44,146 nucleotides of DNA from Ottowia sp. (GCA_023228705.1 JALOAS010000017.1:1-44146); one strand, 5' to 3'; counted from the first letter of the stretch, positions 23,883 to 32,382 are shown. Notes: generated by a model not told the origin, from the sequence alone. Translations and numbers: made by a program.

Positions 23883-24860
23883 ATGCAGAAAATAGGAAGA
23901 AGGCAATTCACGGTCGGGATGGCAGCCGCGGCTTTGCTTGGAGTGGGCCGCAGCGCGGTCGCAGCGGATTATCCGGAGCGGCCGATCAAGATCGATGTCA
24001 TGTACGCTGCTGGCGCAGCGACGGATTTCCAGGCCCGGATCGTCACGAGCCGCATGCAGAAGGTCATGGGCCAGCCCGGCGTGATCGTGAACATGCCGGG
24101 GGCGGGCGGCATGAGCGGCTGGAACGAGTTTGTGTCAAAGGCAAAGCCCGACGGCTACGAGCTGGCGTCGTACAACGCGCCAAGCTTCATCGCGCAGTCG
24201 ATCCAGTTCAAGGACCGCGCCAAGTTCAATCTTGACAACCTGGTGCCGATTGCGAACTGGGGCGTCGATCCTGCGGTGCTGATCGTTCCCGCGTCCAGTC
24301 CGTTTTCCACCGTGGACGAGCTGGTCGAGTACGCCAGGGCCAATCCCAAGGCGCTCACGATCAGCGGTGCCGGATTGTTTGCCGGACACGACATCGCGCG
24401 GCGACAGCTGGAAAATGCGGCCGGGATACAAACAAGTTATGTGGCGACCGCTGGCGGTGGCCCGGCCATGCAGATGGTGGTCAGCGCGCATGCCAAGGCA
24501 GGATTCAACAACCTCTCGGACGCGTACCGGAACCGCTCACGCCTGAAGATCCTGGCAATTGCCATGGAAGCGCGCGACGAGAAATTTCTGCCCGAAGTGC
24601 CCACGCTGATGGAGTCCGGGTTCGACGTGGACGGCACCAGCGCAAACCACCGTGGCCTCATGGGTGTGAAGGACACGCCGGCTGACATCATCGGGTACCT
24701 GGAAGAGAAGCTGATCGAGATCTTCAAGTCCAAGGAGGTCGGCGAAAAAATGGAAAAGGGAGGCTCGCCCATGAAGATCATGGGCGCGGGCGAGGTTGCG
24801 CAGATGTGGCAAGACCAGCACAAGACGCTGGTAGCCCTCTTCAAGGACGTCGCGTCCTGA
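23883..24860 (+). CDS. tctC: TTT periplasmic solute-binding protein (TctC/Bug family)
   Basis: A 325-residue exported binding protein. The N-terminus MQKIGRRQFTVGMAAAALLG carries a twin-arginine pattern (RRQFTVG) followed by a moderately hydrophobic stretch and AVAA, so export by Tat is likely. The mature part begins DYPERPIKIDVMYAAGAATDF, and VIVNMPGAGGMSGWNEF matches the substrate-loop region of Bug proteins. Bug proteins bind small carboxylates or related compounds. Here the binding-protein gene is last (A-B-C), whereas many TTT operons run C-B-A. An AAGGAG site precedes the ATG. The cassette ends here with no obvious T-tract terminator before polA. Confidence 0.92.
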   Translation: MQKIGRRQFTVGMAAAALLGVGRSAVAADYPERPIKIDVMYAAGAATDFQARIVTSRMQKVMGQPGVIVNMPGAGGMSGWNEFVSKAKPDGYELASYNAPSFIAQSIQFKDRAKFNLDNLVPIANWGVDPAVLIVPASSPFSTVDELVEYARANPKALTISGAGLFAGHDIARRQLENAAGIQTSYVATAGGGPAMQMVVSAHAKAGFNNLSDAYRNRSRLKILAIAMEARDEKFLPEVPTLMESGFDVDGTSANHRGLMGVKDTPADIIGYLEEKLIEIFKSKEVGEKMEKGGSPMKIMGAGEVAQMWQDQHKTLVALFKDVAS

Positions 24861-25026
24861 TCCCCGACCCGGCCGGCCGGACCTGGCCGTGGGCAGCGGG
24901 GCGCCCGGCCCCGCCCCGCCGGTCGCTGACTGGCGGCAGGGACGCCGCAACGCAGGGCACGCGCTGACAAGCGGCGCGGTGGCCTGACTGTGTTCGCGGT
25001 GCAGCCCGCGCGGGCACAATGCTGCC

Positions 25027-27780
25027 ATGAACACTGCACAAAAAACAGCGGCACCACGGCTGGTTCTGGTCGACGGATCCAGCTACTTGTACCGGGCGTT
25101 TCACGCCATGCCGGACCTGCGCGCCGACCCGCAAGACCGGGCAAGCCAGCCCACCGGCGCCATCAGGGGCATGGTCGGGATGCTGCAGGCGCTGCGCAAC
25201 GAGCAGGCCGGCGCAACGCACCTGGCCTGCGTCTTTGACGCGCCGGGGCCAACCTTTCGCGACGAGATCTACCCGCAGTACAAGGCCAACCGCTCGCCCA
25301 TGCCCGACGAGCTGCGCCGGCAGATAGCGCCCATACACGAGGTCACGCAGCTGCTGGGATTCCCGGTGCTGATGGTCCCGGGCGTCGAGGCCGACGATGT
25401 GATCGGAACGCTGGCGCAGGTCGCGAAGGAGCAGGGCATGGAGGTGGTCATCTCCAGCGGCGACAAGGACCTGATCCAGCTCGTGAACGAGCGCGTCAGC
25501 ATGATAGACACCATGAGTGGCAAGCACCGCGACCTGGCTGGGGTGCAGGCCGAGTTTGGCGTGCCGGCGGCACAGATGCTGGACTTCCAGAACCTGGTGG
25601 GCGATACGGTGGACAACATTCCCGGCGTCGACAAGGTGGGACCCAAGACGGCGGCCAAGTGGCTGGCCAAGTACGGGTCGCTGGACGCCATCGTGGCGCA
25701 CGCCGACGAGATCGGGGGCGTGGTGGGACAGAACCTGCGCGATGCGCTGGACTGGCTGCCCACCGGGCGCAAGCTGTTGCAGATCCGGACCGACTGCGAC
25801 CTGGCGCCGCAACTGGACGGGTTCCCCGCGCTGGATGCCATTGCCGCGCGCGCGCCGCAGATCGATGCGCTGGAGGCGTTCTACGAGCGCCATGGCTTCC
25901 GGACGCTGCTGCGCAAGCTGCATGCTGCGGCGGCCGACGAACAACCCGAAGCCGAAGCGACGCAGGATGGCGTTGCCGCCGACTTCGAGTACGACACGAT
26001 CCTTGACTGGCCGGCATTCGATCGCTGGCTGCAGAAGATCAGCGCTGCGGAGCTGACCGCGTTCGATACCGAAACCACGTCGCTGGACGAAAACAAGGCG
26101 CGGCTGGTGGGCATGTCGTTTTCAGTGCGGCCTGGCGAGGCTGCGTATATCCCGCTGGCGCATTGCGGCCCCGATGCACCCGAGCAGTTGCCGCTGGACG
26201 AGGTGCTGGCGCGGCTGCAGCCCTGGCTTGAGGACGCGGCGTACGCCAAGCTGGGCCAGCACGTCAAGTACGACCGCCACGTGCTGGCCAACCACGGCAT
26301 CGATATCCGCGGCTACGTGCACGACACCATGCTGCAAAGCTACGTGCTGGAAGTCCACAAGCCGCACAACCTCGCCAGCCTGGCCGAGCGTCACCTGAAC
26401 CGCCAAAGCGTGGCCTACGAAGACCTCTGCGGCAAGGGCGCGAACCAGATTTCCTTTGCGGAAGTAGCGGTCAGCGACGCCGCGCGCTACGGCAGCGAGG
26501 ACTCGGAGCAGGCGCTGGCGGTGCACGGCGTGCTGTGGCCGCGCCTGCAGCAGGACAAGCAGCTGCGCGCGATCTACGAGCTGGAGGTGCAGTGCAGCGA
26601 GATCCTGTTCCGAATCGAGCGCACCGGCGTGCTGCTGGATACGGACAAGCTCAGGCAGCAGAGCCGCGAGCTGGGCCAGCGCATCGCCGAGCTGGAAAAA
26701 GAAGCGCACGAGCTGGCCGGGCAGCCGTTCAACCTGGGCTCGCCCAAGCAGATAGGCGAGATTTTCTTTGAGAAACTGGGGCTGCCGGTGATCAAGAAGA
26801 CGGCCACCGGCAAGCCCAGCACGCGCGAGGAGGTGCTGGAGAAGCTGGCCGAGGACTACCCGCTGCCGGCGCGCATCCTCGAGCATCGGGGCCTGTCCAA
26901 GCTCAAGAGCACGTACACCGACAAGCTGCCGCTGCTGGTTGATGAAAACGGGCGCGTTCACACGCATTTTGCGCAGTCGGTCGTGGTAACCGGGCGCCTG
27001 GCCAGCAACGAGCCCAACCTGCAGAACATTCCCGTGCGCACGCCGGAAGGGCGGCGCATCCGCGAGGCGTTCATCGCGCCGCCGGGCGCGCTCATACTCA
27101 GTGCCGACTACAGCCAGATCGAGCTGCGCATCATGGCGCACCTGTCGCGCGACGAGGCGCTGCTGCAGGCGTTCCACGACGGCCTGGACGTGCACCGTGC
27201 CACCGCCAGCGAGGTGTTCGGCGTGGCGCCGGAGCAGGTCAGCAGCGAGCAGCGGCGCTACGCCAAGGTGATCAACTTCGGCCTCATGTACGGCATGAGC
27301 AGCTATGGGCTGGCGCGCAACCTGGGCATAGAAACCAGCGCGGCGCAAAGCTACATAGACCGCTACTTTGACCACTACCCCGGCGTGCGCAACTACATGG
27401 ACCGCACCCGCGAGCAGGCGCGCGCGCAGGGCTACGTGGAAACGGTGTTTGGCCGGCGGCTGTACCTGCCCGAGATCAATTCGCCCAACGGCCCGCGCCG
27501 CGCGGGTGCCGAGCGCGCAGCGATCAACGCGCCCATGCAGGGCACCGCGGCAGACCTGATTAAGAAGAGCATGGTCGCGGTGCAGCAGGCGCTGGATGCT
27601 GGCAACCGGACAAGCCGCATGATCCTGCAGGTGCACGACGAACTGGTGCTGGAGGTGCCCGAGGCCGAGCTGGAGTGGGCCACGCGCGAGGTGCCGCGGC
27701 TCATGGCCGGCGTGGCCGAGCTGTCGGTGCCGCTGCTGGCCGAGGTGGGTGCCGGCGCGAACTGGGAGCAGGCGCACTGA
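25027..27780 (+). CDS. polA: DNA polymerase I
   Basis: A 917-residue protein with all three domains: 5'-3' exonuclease (LVLVDGSSYLYRAFHAMP; VPGVEADDVIGTLA; GDKDLIQLV; VGDTVDNIPGVDKVGPKTAA), 3'-5' exonuclease with the DxE motif in AFDTETTSL (about residue 346) and the later YGSED, and polymerase with motif A DYSQIELRIMAHL (about 694), motif B RRYAKVINFGLMYGMSS (about 742) and motif C VHDEL (about 868). It performs gap filling and Okazaki-fragment processing. Length compares with 928 in E. coli. The ATG at 25027 gives a short lead to the first exonuclease strand. No cotranscribed partner is evident downstream. Confidence 0.97.
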   Translation: MNTAQKTAAPRLVLVDGSSYLYRAFHAMPDLRADPQDRASQPTGAIRGMVGMLQALRNEQAGATHLACVFDAPGPTFRDEIYPQYKANRSPMPDELRRQIAPIHEVTQLLGFPVLMVPGVEADDVIGTLAQVAKEQGMEVVISSGDKDLIQLVNERVSMIDTMSGKHRDLAGVQAEFGVPAAQMLDFQNLVGDTVDNIPGVDKVGPKTAAKWLAKYGSLDAIVAHADEIGGVVGQNLRDALDWLPTGRKLLQIRTDCDLAPQLDGFPALDAIAARAPQIDALEAFYERHGFRTLLRKLHAAAADEQPEAEATQDGVAADFEYDTILDWPAFDRWLQKISAAELTAFDTETTSLDENKARLVGMSFSVRPGEAAYIPLAHCGPDAPEQLPLDEVLARLQPWLEDAAYAKLGQHVKYDRHVLANHGIDIRGYVHDTMLQSYVLEVHKPHNLASLAERHLNRQSVAYEDLCGKGANQISFAEVAVSDAARYGSEDSEQALAVHGVLWPRLQQDKQLRAIYELEVQCSEILFRIERTGVLLDTDKLRQQSRELGQRIAELEKEAHELAGQPFNLGSPKQIGEIFFEKLGLPVIKKTATGKPSTREEVLEKLAEDYPLPARILEHRGLSKLKSTYTDKLPLLVDENGRVHTHFAQSVVVTGRLASNEPNLQNIPVRTPEGRRIREAFIAPPGALILSADYSQIELRIMAHLSRDEALLQAFHDGLDVHRATASEVFGVAPEQVSSEQRRYAKVINFGLMYGMSSYGLARNLGIETSAAQSYIDRYFDHYPGVRNYMDRTREQARAQGYVETVFGRRLYLPEINSPNGPRRAGAERAAINAPMQGTAADLIKKSMVAVQQALDAGNRTSRMILQVHDELVLEVPEAELEWATREVPRLMAGVAELSVPLLAEVGAGANWEQAH

Positions 27781-27936
27781 TGCGGGGGCGCGCCTGCGCG
27801 TGAGCGCTGCGGGCGTACGGTGGCTACCCGGCCCGGGCCATGCCGGCTGCCAGTCCTGGAAGCAGAAGGTGGCAGGCCGCATGGCAGCGTCGCGTGCCAG
27901 AGCATGGGGCCGCTGCGGATAGGAAATAATCGGGCC

Positions 27937-28857
27937 ATGGATTCGCTGCAACTGATACAGACATTCTGCGAGGTCGCGCGCCGCAGCAGCTTCTCGGCCA
28001 CCGCGCGTGCCCAGGGCGTGACGCCGGCCACGGTGAGCAAGGCGATTGCGCAGCTGGAGCAGCGTTTTGGCCTGCGCCTGTTCCATCGGACCACGCGCAA
28101 GGTCACCCTGACCGATGCCGGGCACCTGCTGTTCCAGCGCAGCGGGGCGCTGCTGGAGCTGATCGACCTGACGCAGGGCGAGTTGCACGAACGGGCCACG
28201 CACCCCAGCGGGCGCCTGTCGTTGACCGCGCCGCACGACCTCATGCAGACCGAGCTGCCCATGCTGCTGGCGCAATACCTGAAGCGCCACCCGGACGTGT
28301 CCATCAGCATGCACGTGACCGACCGCGTCGTCAACCTGGTTGACGAGGGCATTGACCTGGCGTTTCGCATCGGCGCCATCGACGATGCCAACGTGATCGT
28401 CAAGCGGCTGCTGCCGATCACGCATGTGGCCGCGGCGTCGCCGCAGTACTGGCAGCGCCACGGCAAGCCCACCCATCCTGCGCAGCTGCGCGATCATGCG
28501 CAGCTGGCGTACAGCCTGTACGGCGAGGCGGCGCGCTGGCAGTTCCAGGTCGATGGCAAGCCGTTTGAACTGCCGCTGGACCCCGTTTTCAGCGTGACCG
28601 ACCACACGCCGCTGGCCGCGCTGGCCGCGCAGGGCCTGGGCGTGATCTGGACCGCCCGGCGGGCCATAAACACTTATATCGCGCGGGACGAGCTGGAGCC
28701 TGCGCTTGAGGAATACACGCCGGTTGACCTGTGGCTGCACGTGGCGTACATGGAGCGCCGCTACAAGACGGCCGCGCTGCGCGTGCTGCTTGCCGAGCTG
28801 CAGGATTACGCCGATGCGATGCAGTCGGGCGCCACGCAGGCCGCGGCAGGCGCCTGA
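27937..28857 (+). CDS. LysR-family transcriptional regulator
   Basis: A 306-residue regulator with a typical N-terminal HTH (LQLIQTFCEVARRSSFSATA followed by ARAQGVTPATVSKAIAQLEQ and RLFHRTTRKVTLTDAG) and a CrgA/DmlR-like effector domain (GRLSLTAPHDLM; VNLVDEGIDLAFRIG). The start ATG at 27937 follows AGGAAA at a suitable distance; the frame is open further upstream without family similarity. It lies 156 bp after polA and converges on the Mrp antiporter operon, so its target is not deducible from position. LysR genes usually regulate a divergent neighbour, and none is present. Confidence 0.9.
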   Translation: MDSLQLIQTFCEVARRSSFSATARAQGVTPATVSKAIAQLEQRFGLRLFHRTTRKVTLTDAGHLLFQRSGALLELIDLTQGELHERATHPSGRLSLTAPHDLMQTELPMLLAQYLKRHPDVSISMHVTDRVVNLVDEGIDLAFRIGAIDDANVIVKRLLPITHVAAASPQYWQRHGKPTHPAQLRDHAQLAYSLYGEAARWQFQVDGKPFELPLDPVFSVTDHTPLAALAAQGLGVIWTARRAINTYIARDELEPALEEYTPVDLWLHVAYMERRYKTAALRVLLAELQDYADAMQSGATQAAAGA

Positions 28858-28920
28858 TGATGGATGACTTCGCTGCGCTTGGATGACCCTGCCGCTGCGC
28901 GGCATCGATGAAGCGGTTGC

Positions 28921-28941
28921 GCGTCCAGCGTCCAGCGTCCA
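28921..28941. repeat. Three tandem 7-bp repeats (GCGTCCA)
   Basis: GCGTCCA occurs three times in direct succession in the 160-bp gap between the convergent lysR and mnhG genes. It looks like a simple slippage repeat; no function is claimed. Confidence 0.6.
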
Positions 28942-29017
28942 GCCAATGGCGTATACCGCACCGCGCTCAACCTCCCATCATGGCGGCGCAGCCGCAATCA
29001 TCGATGCGCCAGCGAGG

Positions 29018-29416
29018 TCATCCGTCATGCGCCCCGGCGTCGTGCTCTGCCGGGAAAGGGGGGCCTTGCACCGGGTGCAGCGGCGGCGGCACCGAATTGC
29101 GCTGGCCTTGCGTACGCGCCCGGAACAGGCCGGCGCGCGACAGCAGCACCGTGGTGATCGGAACCGTGATAGCCAGCAGGATCACGATCACCCAGGCGCG
29201 CAGCTGCAGCGCCTGGTTCTGCATCGAAAAATAGATGATAGACGCCAGGCAGACACTCCAGGTGGCACCGGTATAGACCAGCGCCGGCGGGTGCATGCGC
29301 AGGAAGTAGGAGTCCATGCGGACCACGCCCCAGGCGGCGCCCAGGACAAACACGGCGCTGACGAGCAGCAGGACTGCAACGATGACTTCGGCCCAGACGG
29401 GGATGGCTGGCATCAT
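29018..29416 (-). CDS. mnhG: Mrp-type Na+(K+)/H+ antiporter subunit G
   Basis: A 132-residue membrane protein with three hydrophobic segments, recognisable as MnhG/MrpG/PhaG from the pattern VLGAAWGVVRMDSYFLRMH after the first helix (family: GxIGLlRfPDxYtRmHA) and VCLASIIYF. The C-terminal 35 residues are Pro/His-rich, longer than the usual tail. In nearly all Mrp operons G follows F immediately or overlaps it; here about 500 bp of repeats separate them, so mnhG may depend on read-through or a separate promoter. It ends the operon. Confidence 0.88.
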   Translation of the reverse strand: MMPAIPVWAEVIVAVLLLVSAVFVLGAAWGVVRMDSYFLRMHPPALVYTGATWSVCLASIIYFSMQNQALQLRAWVIVILLAITVPITTVLLSRAGLFRARTQGQRNSVPPPLHPVQGPPFPAEHDAGAHDG

Positions 29417-29509
29417 GGCCTTGTCCTTTGCTGTGCACCCTGCATGCGGGAGCAGGCAACCGGCAGCTGTTGCAGGAGGGCGGCGCTCTGGCCCATTGCA
29501 CGCTCCACC

Positions 29510-29525
29510 GCGGCGGGGGCGCCGC
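29510..29525. repeat. REP-like hairpin 1
   Basis: GCGGCG (29510-29515) and CGCCGC (29520-29525) form a 6-bp stem with a 4-nt loop, followed by TCCTGCAGG. The context GCxGCTCCTGCA matches the common REP family whose complementary strand reads TGCAGGAGCGGC. Same orientation as hairpin 2. Confidence 0.65.
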
Positions 29526-29654
29526 TCCTGCAGGGGCGCAATGCACGACGGTTTTTTGTAGATACTCTGTTCTCTGTCAAGCCTTTTGATGGAGGCCAGC
29601 CCCCTGGCCGATTTGGCGGTTGATGGGGCGCGGCGGTTGTTTTGGGGTGCAATC

Positions 29655-29677
29655 GCGGCGAGGCGCCGCTCCTACAA
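29655..29677. repeat. REP-like hairpin 2
   Basis: GCGGCG (29655-29660) and CGCCGC (29664-29669) form a 6-bp stem with a 3-nt loop, followed by TCCTACAA. The complementary strand reads TTGTAGGAGCGGCG, the classic head of a Pseudomonas/Xanthomonas-type REP. It directly adjoins the 111-bp tandem repeats. Confidence 0.7.
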
Positions 29678-29921
29678 GGGGCCCCTCTCCGCGCGCTCAT
29701 TCTGCAAGCCTCCGTTACCGGCGTGTTTGAGTTACGACAATCGCGGTCGGCTTGCCGATTGAGTTCGCGGCTACGATCCCCACTGCGCGGGGCCCCTCTC
29801 CGCGCGCTCATTCTGCAAGCCTCCGTTACCGGCGTGTTTGAGTTACAGCAATCGCGGTCGGCTTGCCGATTGAGTTCGCGGCTGCGATCCCCACTGCGTG
29901 GGGCCCCTCTCCGCGCGCTCA
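29678..29921. repeat. 111-bp tandem direct repeats (2.2 copies)
   Basis: GGGGCCCCTCTCCGCGCGCT starts copies at 29678, 29789 and 29900, an exact 111-bp period. Copies 1 and 2 differ at only a few positions (for example ACGACAA versus ACAGCAA, and CTACGATCC versus CTGCGATCC). The third copy is cut after about 22 bp where it meets the 3' end of mnhF. The array looks like recent local duplication of a REP-associated spacer. Confidence 0.9.
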
Positions 29922-30197
29922 CTCAATCACCTCCCCTCTGAGCAGGAACTTGGCCATGGCGGTGGAGCTGACGTAGCCGAAGACGGCGATGATGAGCGCG
30001 GCTTCGAAATAGACGCTGCTGCGGTAGCGCAGGCCGATGACCAGCGCAATGAGCATGCCTATGCCGTAGATGAGGTCCAGCGCCAGGATGCGATCCTGCA
30101 CGGCGGGGCCGCGCAGCACACGCCAGAGCGCGAGCAGGGCGGCGACGCTGTAGGCGAAGAGGGTGGCGGCAATGACGCCGGCAAGGAAGGGGCTCAT
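29919..30197 (-). CDS. mnhF: Mrp-type antiporter subunit F
   Basis: A 92-residue protein with three transmembrane segments. The motif LWRVLRGPAVQDRILALDLIYG between helices 1 and 2 is diagnostic for MnhF/MrpF/PhaF (family: RvirGPtlaDRvvAlD). Its ATG overlaps the mnhE stop by 4 bp. The final codons lie against the truncated third copy of the 111-bp repeat, but the protein ends at its normal length. Confidence 0.92.
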   Translation of the reverse strand: MSPFLAGVIAATLFAYSVAALLALWRVLRGPAVQDRILALDLIYGIGMLIALVIGLRYRSSVYFEAALIIAVFGYVSSTAMAKFLLRGEVIE

Positions 30198-30688
30198 GAT
30201 TCAAAGATCCGGATCAGGGGTTGCTCGTATCGTCTCTTGTAGTTGGCGATGAACGCGGCTTCATCTGGCGCATGCCAGACGTGCAGCATGAACGCGCTGC
30301 CGTCTCGCGCCAGCTCGCACCAGACGGTCCCCGGGATCGCGGTGGTGATCATGGCCAGTGCCGTGATGCCGGTGGGGTCGCGCATGTCCAGAGGAATGAC
30401 GACAAACTTGCTGTGGGGCGGATGCCGCTGGCCGGAAAAGATGGTGCGCAGGACCATGATATTGGACGCCACCACATCGTGCCCGACCACCGCGATGAGC
30501 CGGGCCAGCACCAGCGGGTGCCGCACGCGTGGCACCACCGGGCGCAGCGGCGCCAGCACGGCCGGGAGGGCGATGCCCAGCAGCAGCGCCAGCAGCCAGT
30601 GCCCCGGAGCCAGCGAGCGGTTGAGCACCAGCCACATGGCCACCAGCGCAGCGCTGAGCAGCGGTGCCGGGAGCAAGCGCTTTCTCAT
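30194..30688 (-). CDS. mnhE: Mrp-type antiporter subunit E
   Basis: A 164-residue membrane protein of the MnhE/MrpE/PhaE family: N-terminal hydrophobic helices, then LVLARLIAVVGHDVVASNIMV, PLDMRDPTGITALAMITTAI and PGTVWCELARDGSAFMLHVW, the conserved soluble-domain segment (family: PGTvvvel...lhvH). It overlaps mnhD and mnhF by 4 bp each. In Mrp complexes E belongs to the small-subunit module with F and G. Confidence 0.93.
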   Translation of the reverse strand: MRKRLLPAPLLSAALVAMWLVLNRSLAPGHWLLALLLGIALPAVLAPLRPVVPRVRHPLVLARLIAVVGHDVVASNIMVLRTIFSGQRHPPHSKFVVIPLDMRDPTGITALAMITTAIPGTVWCELARDGSAFMLHVWHAPDEAAFIANYKRRYEQPLIRIFES

Positions 30689-32382
30689 GGCGCATGCCCT
30701 GGCGTTGCGGGCGGCGGCTTGGGGACCGACGAGATCACCGCGGCAATGTAGTGGTCCGGCTGGTGCAGGTCAATGGCTGCGCGGTTGACAAAGCGCAGCA
30801 CGGCATCGGCCTGCCAGACCAGCACGCCCACCAGGATGAGCAGCGCGGCGATGGGCGCGGTTTCGATCAGGCGCAGCCGGGGCAGCGCGCGCCCGGTGGG
30901 CGCCAGGAAGTAGCGTACGCCTGCGCGCGACAGGCCGATGATGACCAAAAAGCCACTGCCCAGCAGCAGCGCGAGCAGGCCCCAGGCTGCCGGCGAGACG
31001 CGGGCCTGCATGCCAAAGCCCGTCGGGTTGAGCAGCGCCGACAGCATGACCACCTTGCCGACAAAGCCAGAGAAAGGCGGCAGCCCGGCAATGGTCAGCC
31101 CGCAGACGGCAAAGGCCAGTCCCATGAATGCCATGGCCGCCGGGATGGGCAGGCCGATGACCGCCTGCTCGTCGTCGTCCAGGTTGAGGTCGCGCCGTGG
31201 CGCCGGTCCCAGCAGGTACGCGTAGATGTCATCCGAGTCGGCCGGCGCGAGGTATTCCAGCTGCTCCTCGACGTCGCGCGCGCGGTCTATGAGCTCGGCC
31301 AGCAGGAAAAACGCGCTGATGGCCAGCGTGGAGCCCAGGATGTAGTAGAGCGCGCCGCCGGTCACCGCCGGGTCGCCAAAGCCCATGGCCGCCAGCAGCG
31401 TGCCCGACGAAATGATGGTGCAGAACGCCACGATGCGTCCCAGGTGCTGCGTGGCGATGACGCCGACCGCGCCAAAGGTCAGCGTGGCCAAACCGATGGC
31501 AACGAGCACCGGACCGCCAAACAGCGCCGAGACGCCGGCATCACCCGGGAACAGCAACGTCCAGACGCGCAGCACGGCGTAGGCGCCCAGCTTGGTCAGG
31601 ATGGCGAACAACGCTGCAGCGGGTGCTGCTGCGCGCGAGTAGGCTGGCACCATCCAGAAGTTGAGCGGCCAGGCCGCTGCCTTGACCAGGAATGCAAGAG
31701 CCAAAATGGCGGCACCAGCGTGCAGCAGTCCCCGGTCGGCATCGGCAATCTCGGGCACGACCAGTGCCATGTCCGCCAGGTTGAGCGAGCCCGTGACGCC
31801 GTACAGGATGGCCACGCCAATGAGGATGAGCGAGGACGCCATGAGGTTGATCGCGATGTAGTGCAGGCCAGAGCGCACGCGTGCCTTGCTGGGCGCATGC
31901 AGCAGCAGGCCGTACGACGCGGTCAGCATGATTTCAAAGAAGACAAAGAGGTTGAACAGATCGGCCGTGATGAACGCGCCGGCCAGCCCCATGAGCTGCA
32001 GCTGCAGCAGCGGATGGAAGCGTGCTCCGGCTCGTTCCCAGCGCGGAATGGCATAAAGCACCGAGGCCAGCCCCAGCACGCTGACCAGCAGCAGCATCAT
32101 GGCCGAGAGCCGGTCAACCACGAGCACGATGCCGTATGGAACCGGCCAGTTTCCAGGCAGATAGACGCCCACGGCCTGCGGCCGGCCCACGTGCTGCACC
32201 CAGTACACAAGCAGGATCGAGACCACCACGCCCAGCGTGCAGGAGAGCACGTTGATGACCGCGCTCAGCGAGCGGCGCCTGGCGCCCAGAATCAGCATGA
32301 GCGCGGCCGTGCCCAGCGGCAGCAGGATGGGCGCCGCCACCAGGTGCGGCATGAGGGCGCCTGCCAGCTCTGCAGGCGTCAT
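30685..32382 (-). CDS. mnhD: Mrp-type antiporter subunit D
   Basis: A 565-residue protein of the NADH-dehydrogenase ND2/ND4/ND5-like antiporter family, with about 14 transmembrane segments. The proton-pathway residues are visible in LFVFFEIMLTASYGLLLH (Glu of helix 5) and FLVKAAAWPLNFWMVPAY (Lys of helix 7). An insertion with LAPADSDDIYAYLLG precedes the last helices. Its start overlaps mnhC and its stop overlaps mnhE by 4 bp (ATGA), consistent with one coupled transcript. Confidence 0.94.
   Translation of the reverse strand: MTPAELAGALMPHLVAAPILLPLGTAALMLILGARRRSLSAVINVLSCTLGVVVSILLVYWVQHVGRPQAVGVYLPGNWPVPYGIVLVVDRLSAMMLLLVSVLGLASVLYAIPRWERAGARFHPLLQLQLMGLAGAFITADLFNLFVFFEIMLTASYGLLLHAPSKARVRSGLHYIAINLMASSLILIGVAILYGVTGSLNLADMALVVPEIADADRGLLHAGAAILALAFLVKAAAWPLNFWMVPAYSRAAAPAAALFAILTKLGAYAVLRVWTLLFPGDAGVSALFGGPVLVAIGLATLTFGAVGVIATQHLGRIVAFCTIISSGTLLAAMGFGDPAVTGGALYYILGSTLAISAFFLLAELIDRARDVEEQLEYLAPADSDDIYAYLLGPAPRRDLNLDDDEQAVIGLPIPAAMAFMGLAFAVCGLTIAGLPPFSGFVGKVVMLSALLNPTGFGMQARVSPAAWGLLALLLGSGFLVIIGLSRAGVRYFLAPTGRALPRLRLIETAPIAALLILVGVLVWQADAVLRFVNRAAIDLHQPDHYIAAVISSVPKPPPATPGHAP

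Larger units (their letters stand above)
29417..29918. other. Repeat-filled gap between mnhF and mnhG
   Basis: This 502-bp stretch holds two REP-like hairpins and two full plus one partial copy of a 111-bp repeat (listed separately). A reverse-strand frame of 169 codons runs through it only because 111 is a multiple of three; it has no credible protein features. No clear promoter for mnhG was seen. Confidence 0.7.

Noticed and set aside
24861..25026. Terminator or small gene between tctC and polA
   Set aside because: The region has GC-rich palindromes (CCGGCCGGCCGG) but no T-tract and no frame with a ribosome site.
26122..28905. Very long frame antisense to polA and lysR (927 codons)
   Set aside because: It is a shadow of GC-rich coding sequence: composition is Arg/His/Gln-rich, and the opposite strand encodes a perfectly conserved DNA polymerase I. 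The same applies to frames antisense to the AidB-like gene (5938-8277) and tctA (21441-23495).
29678..29921. CRISPR array
   Set aside because: The units are 111 bp, directly adjacent, without unique spacers, and no cas genes are present.
29413..29922. Reverse-strand 169-codon frame with 37-residue repeats (MSARRGAP...)
   Set aside because: It exists because the 111-bp DNA repeat is a multiple of three; it runs through REP hairpins, lacks a ribosome site and has no protein-like features.
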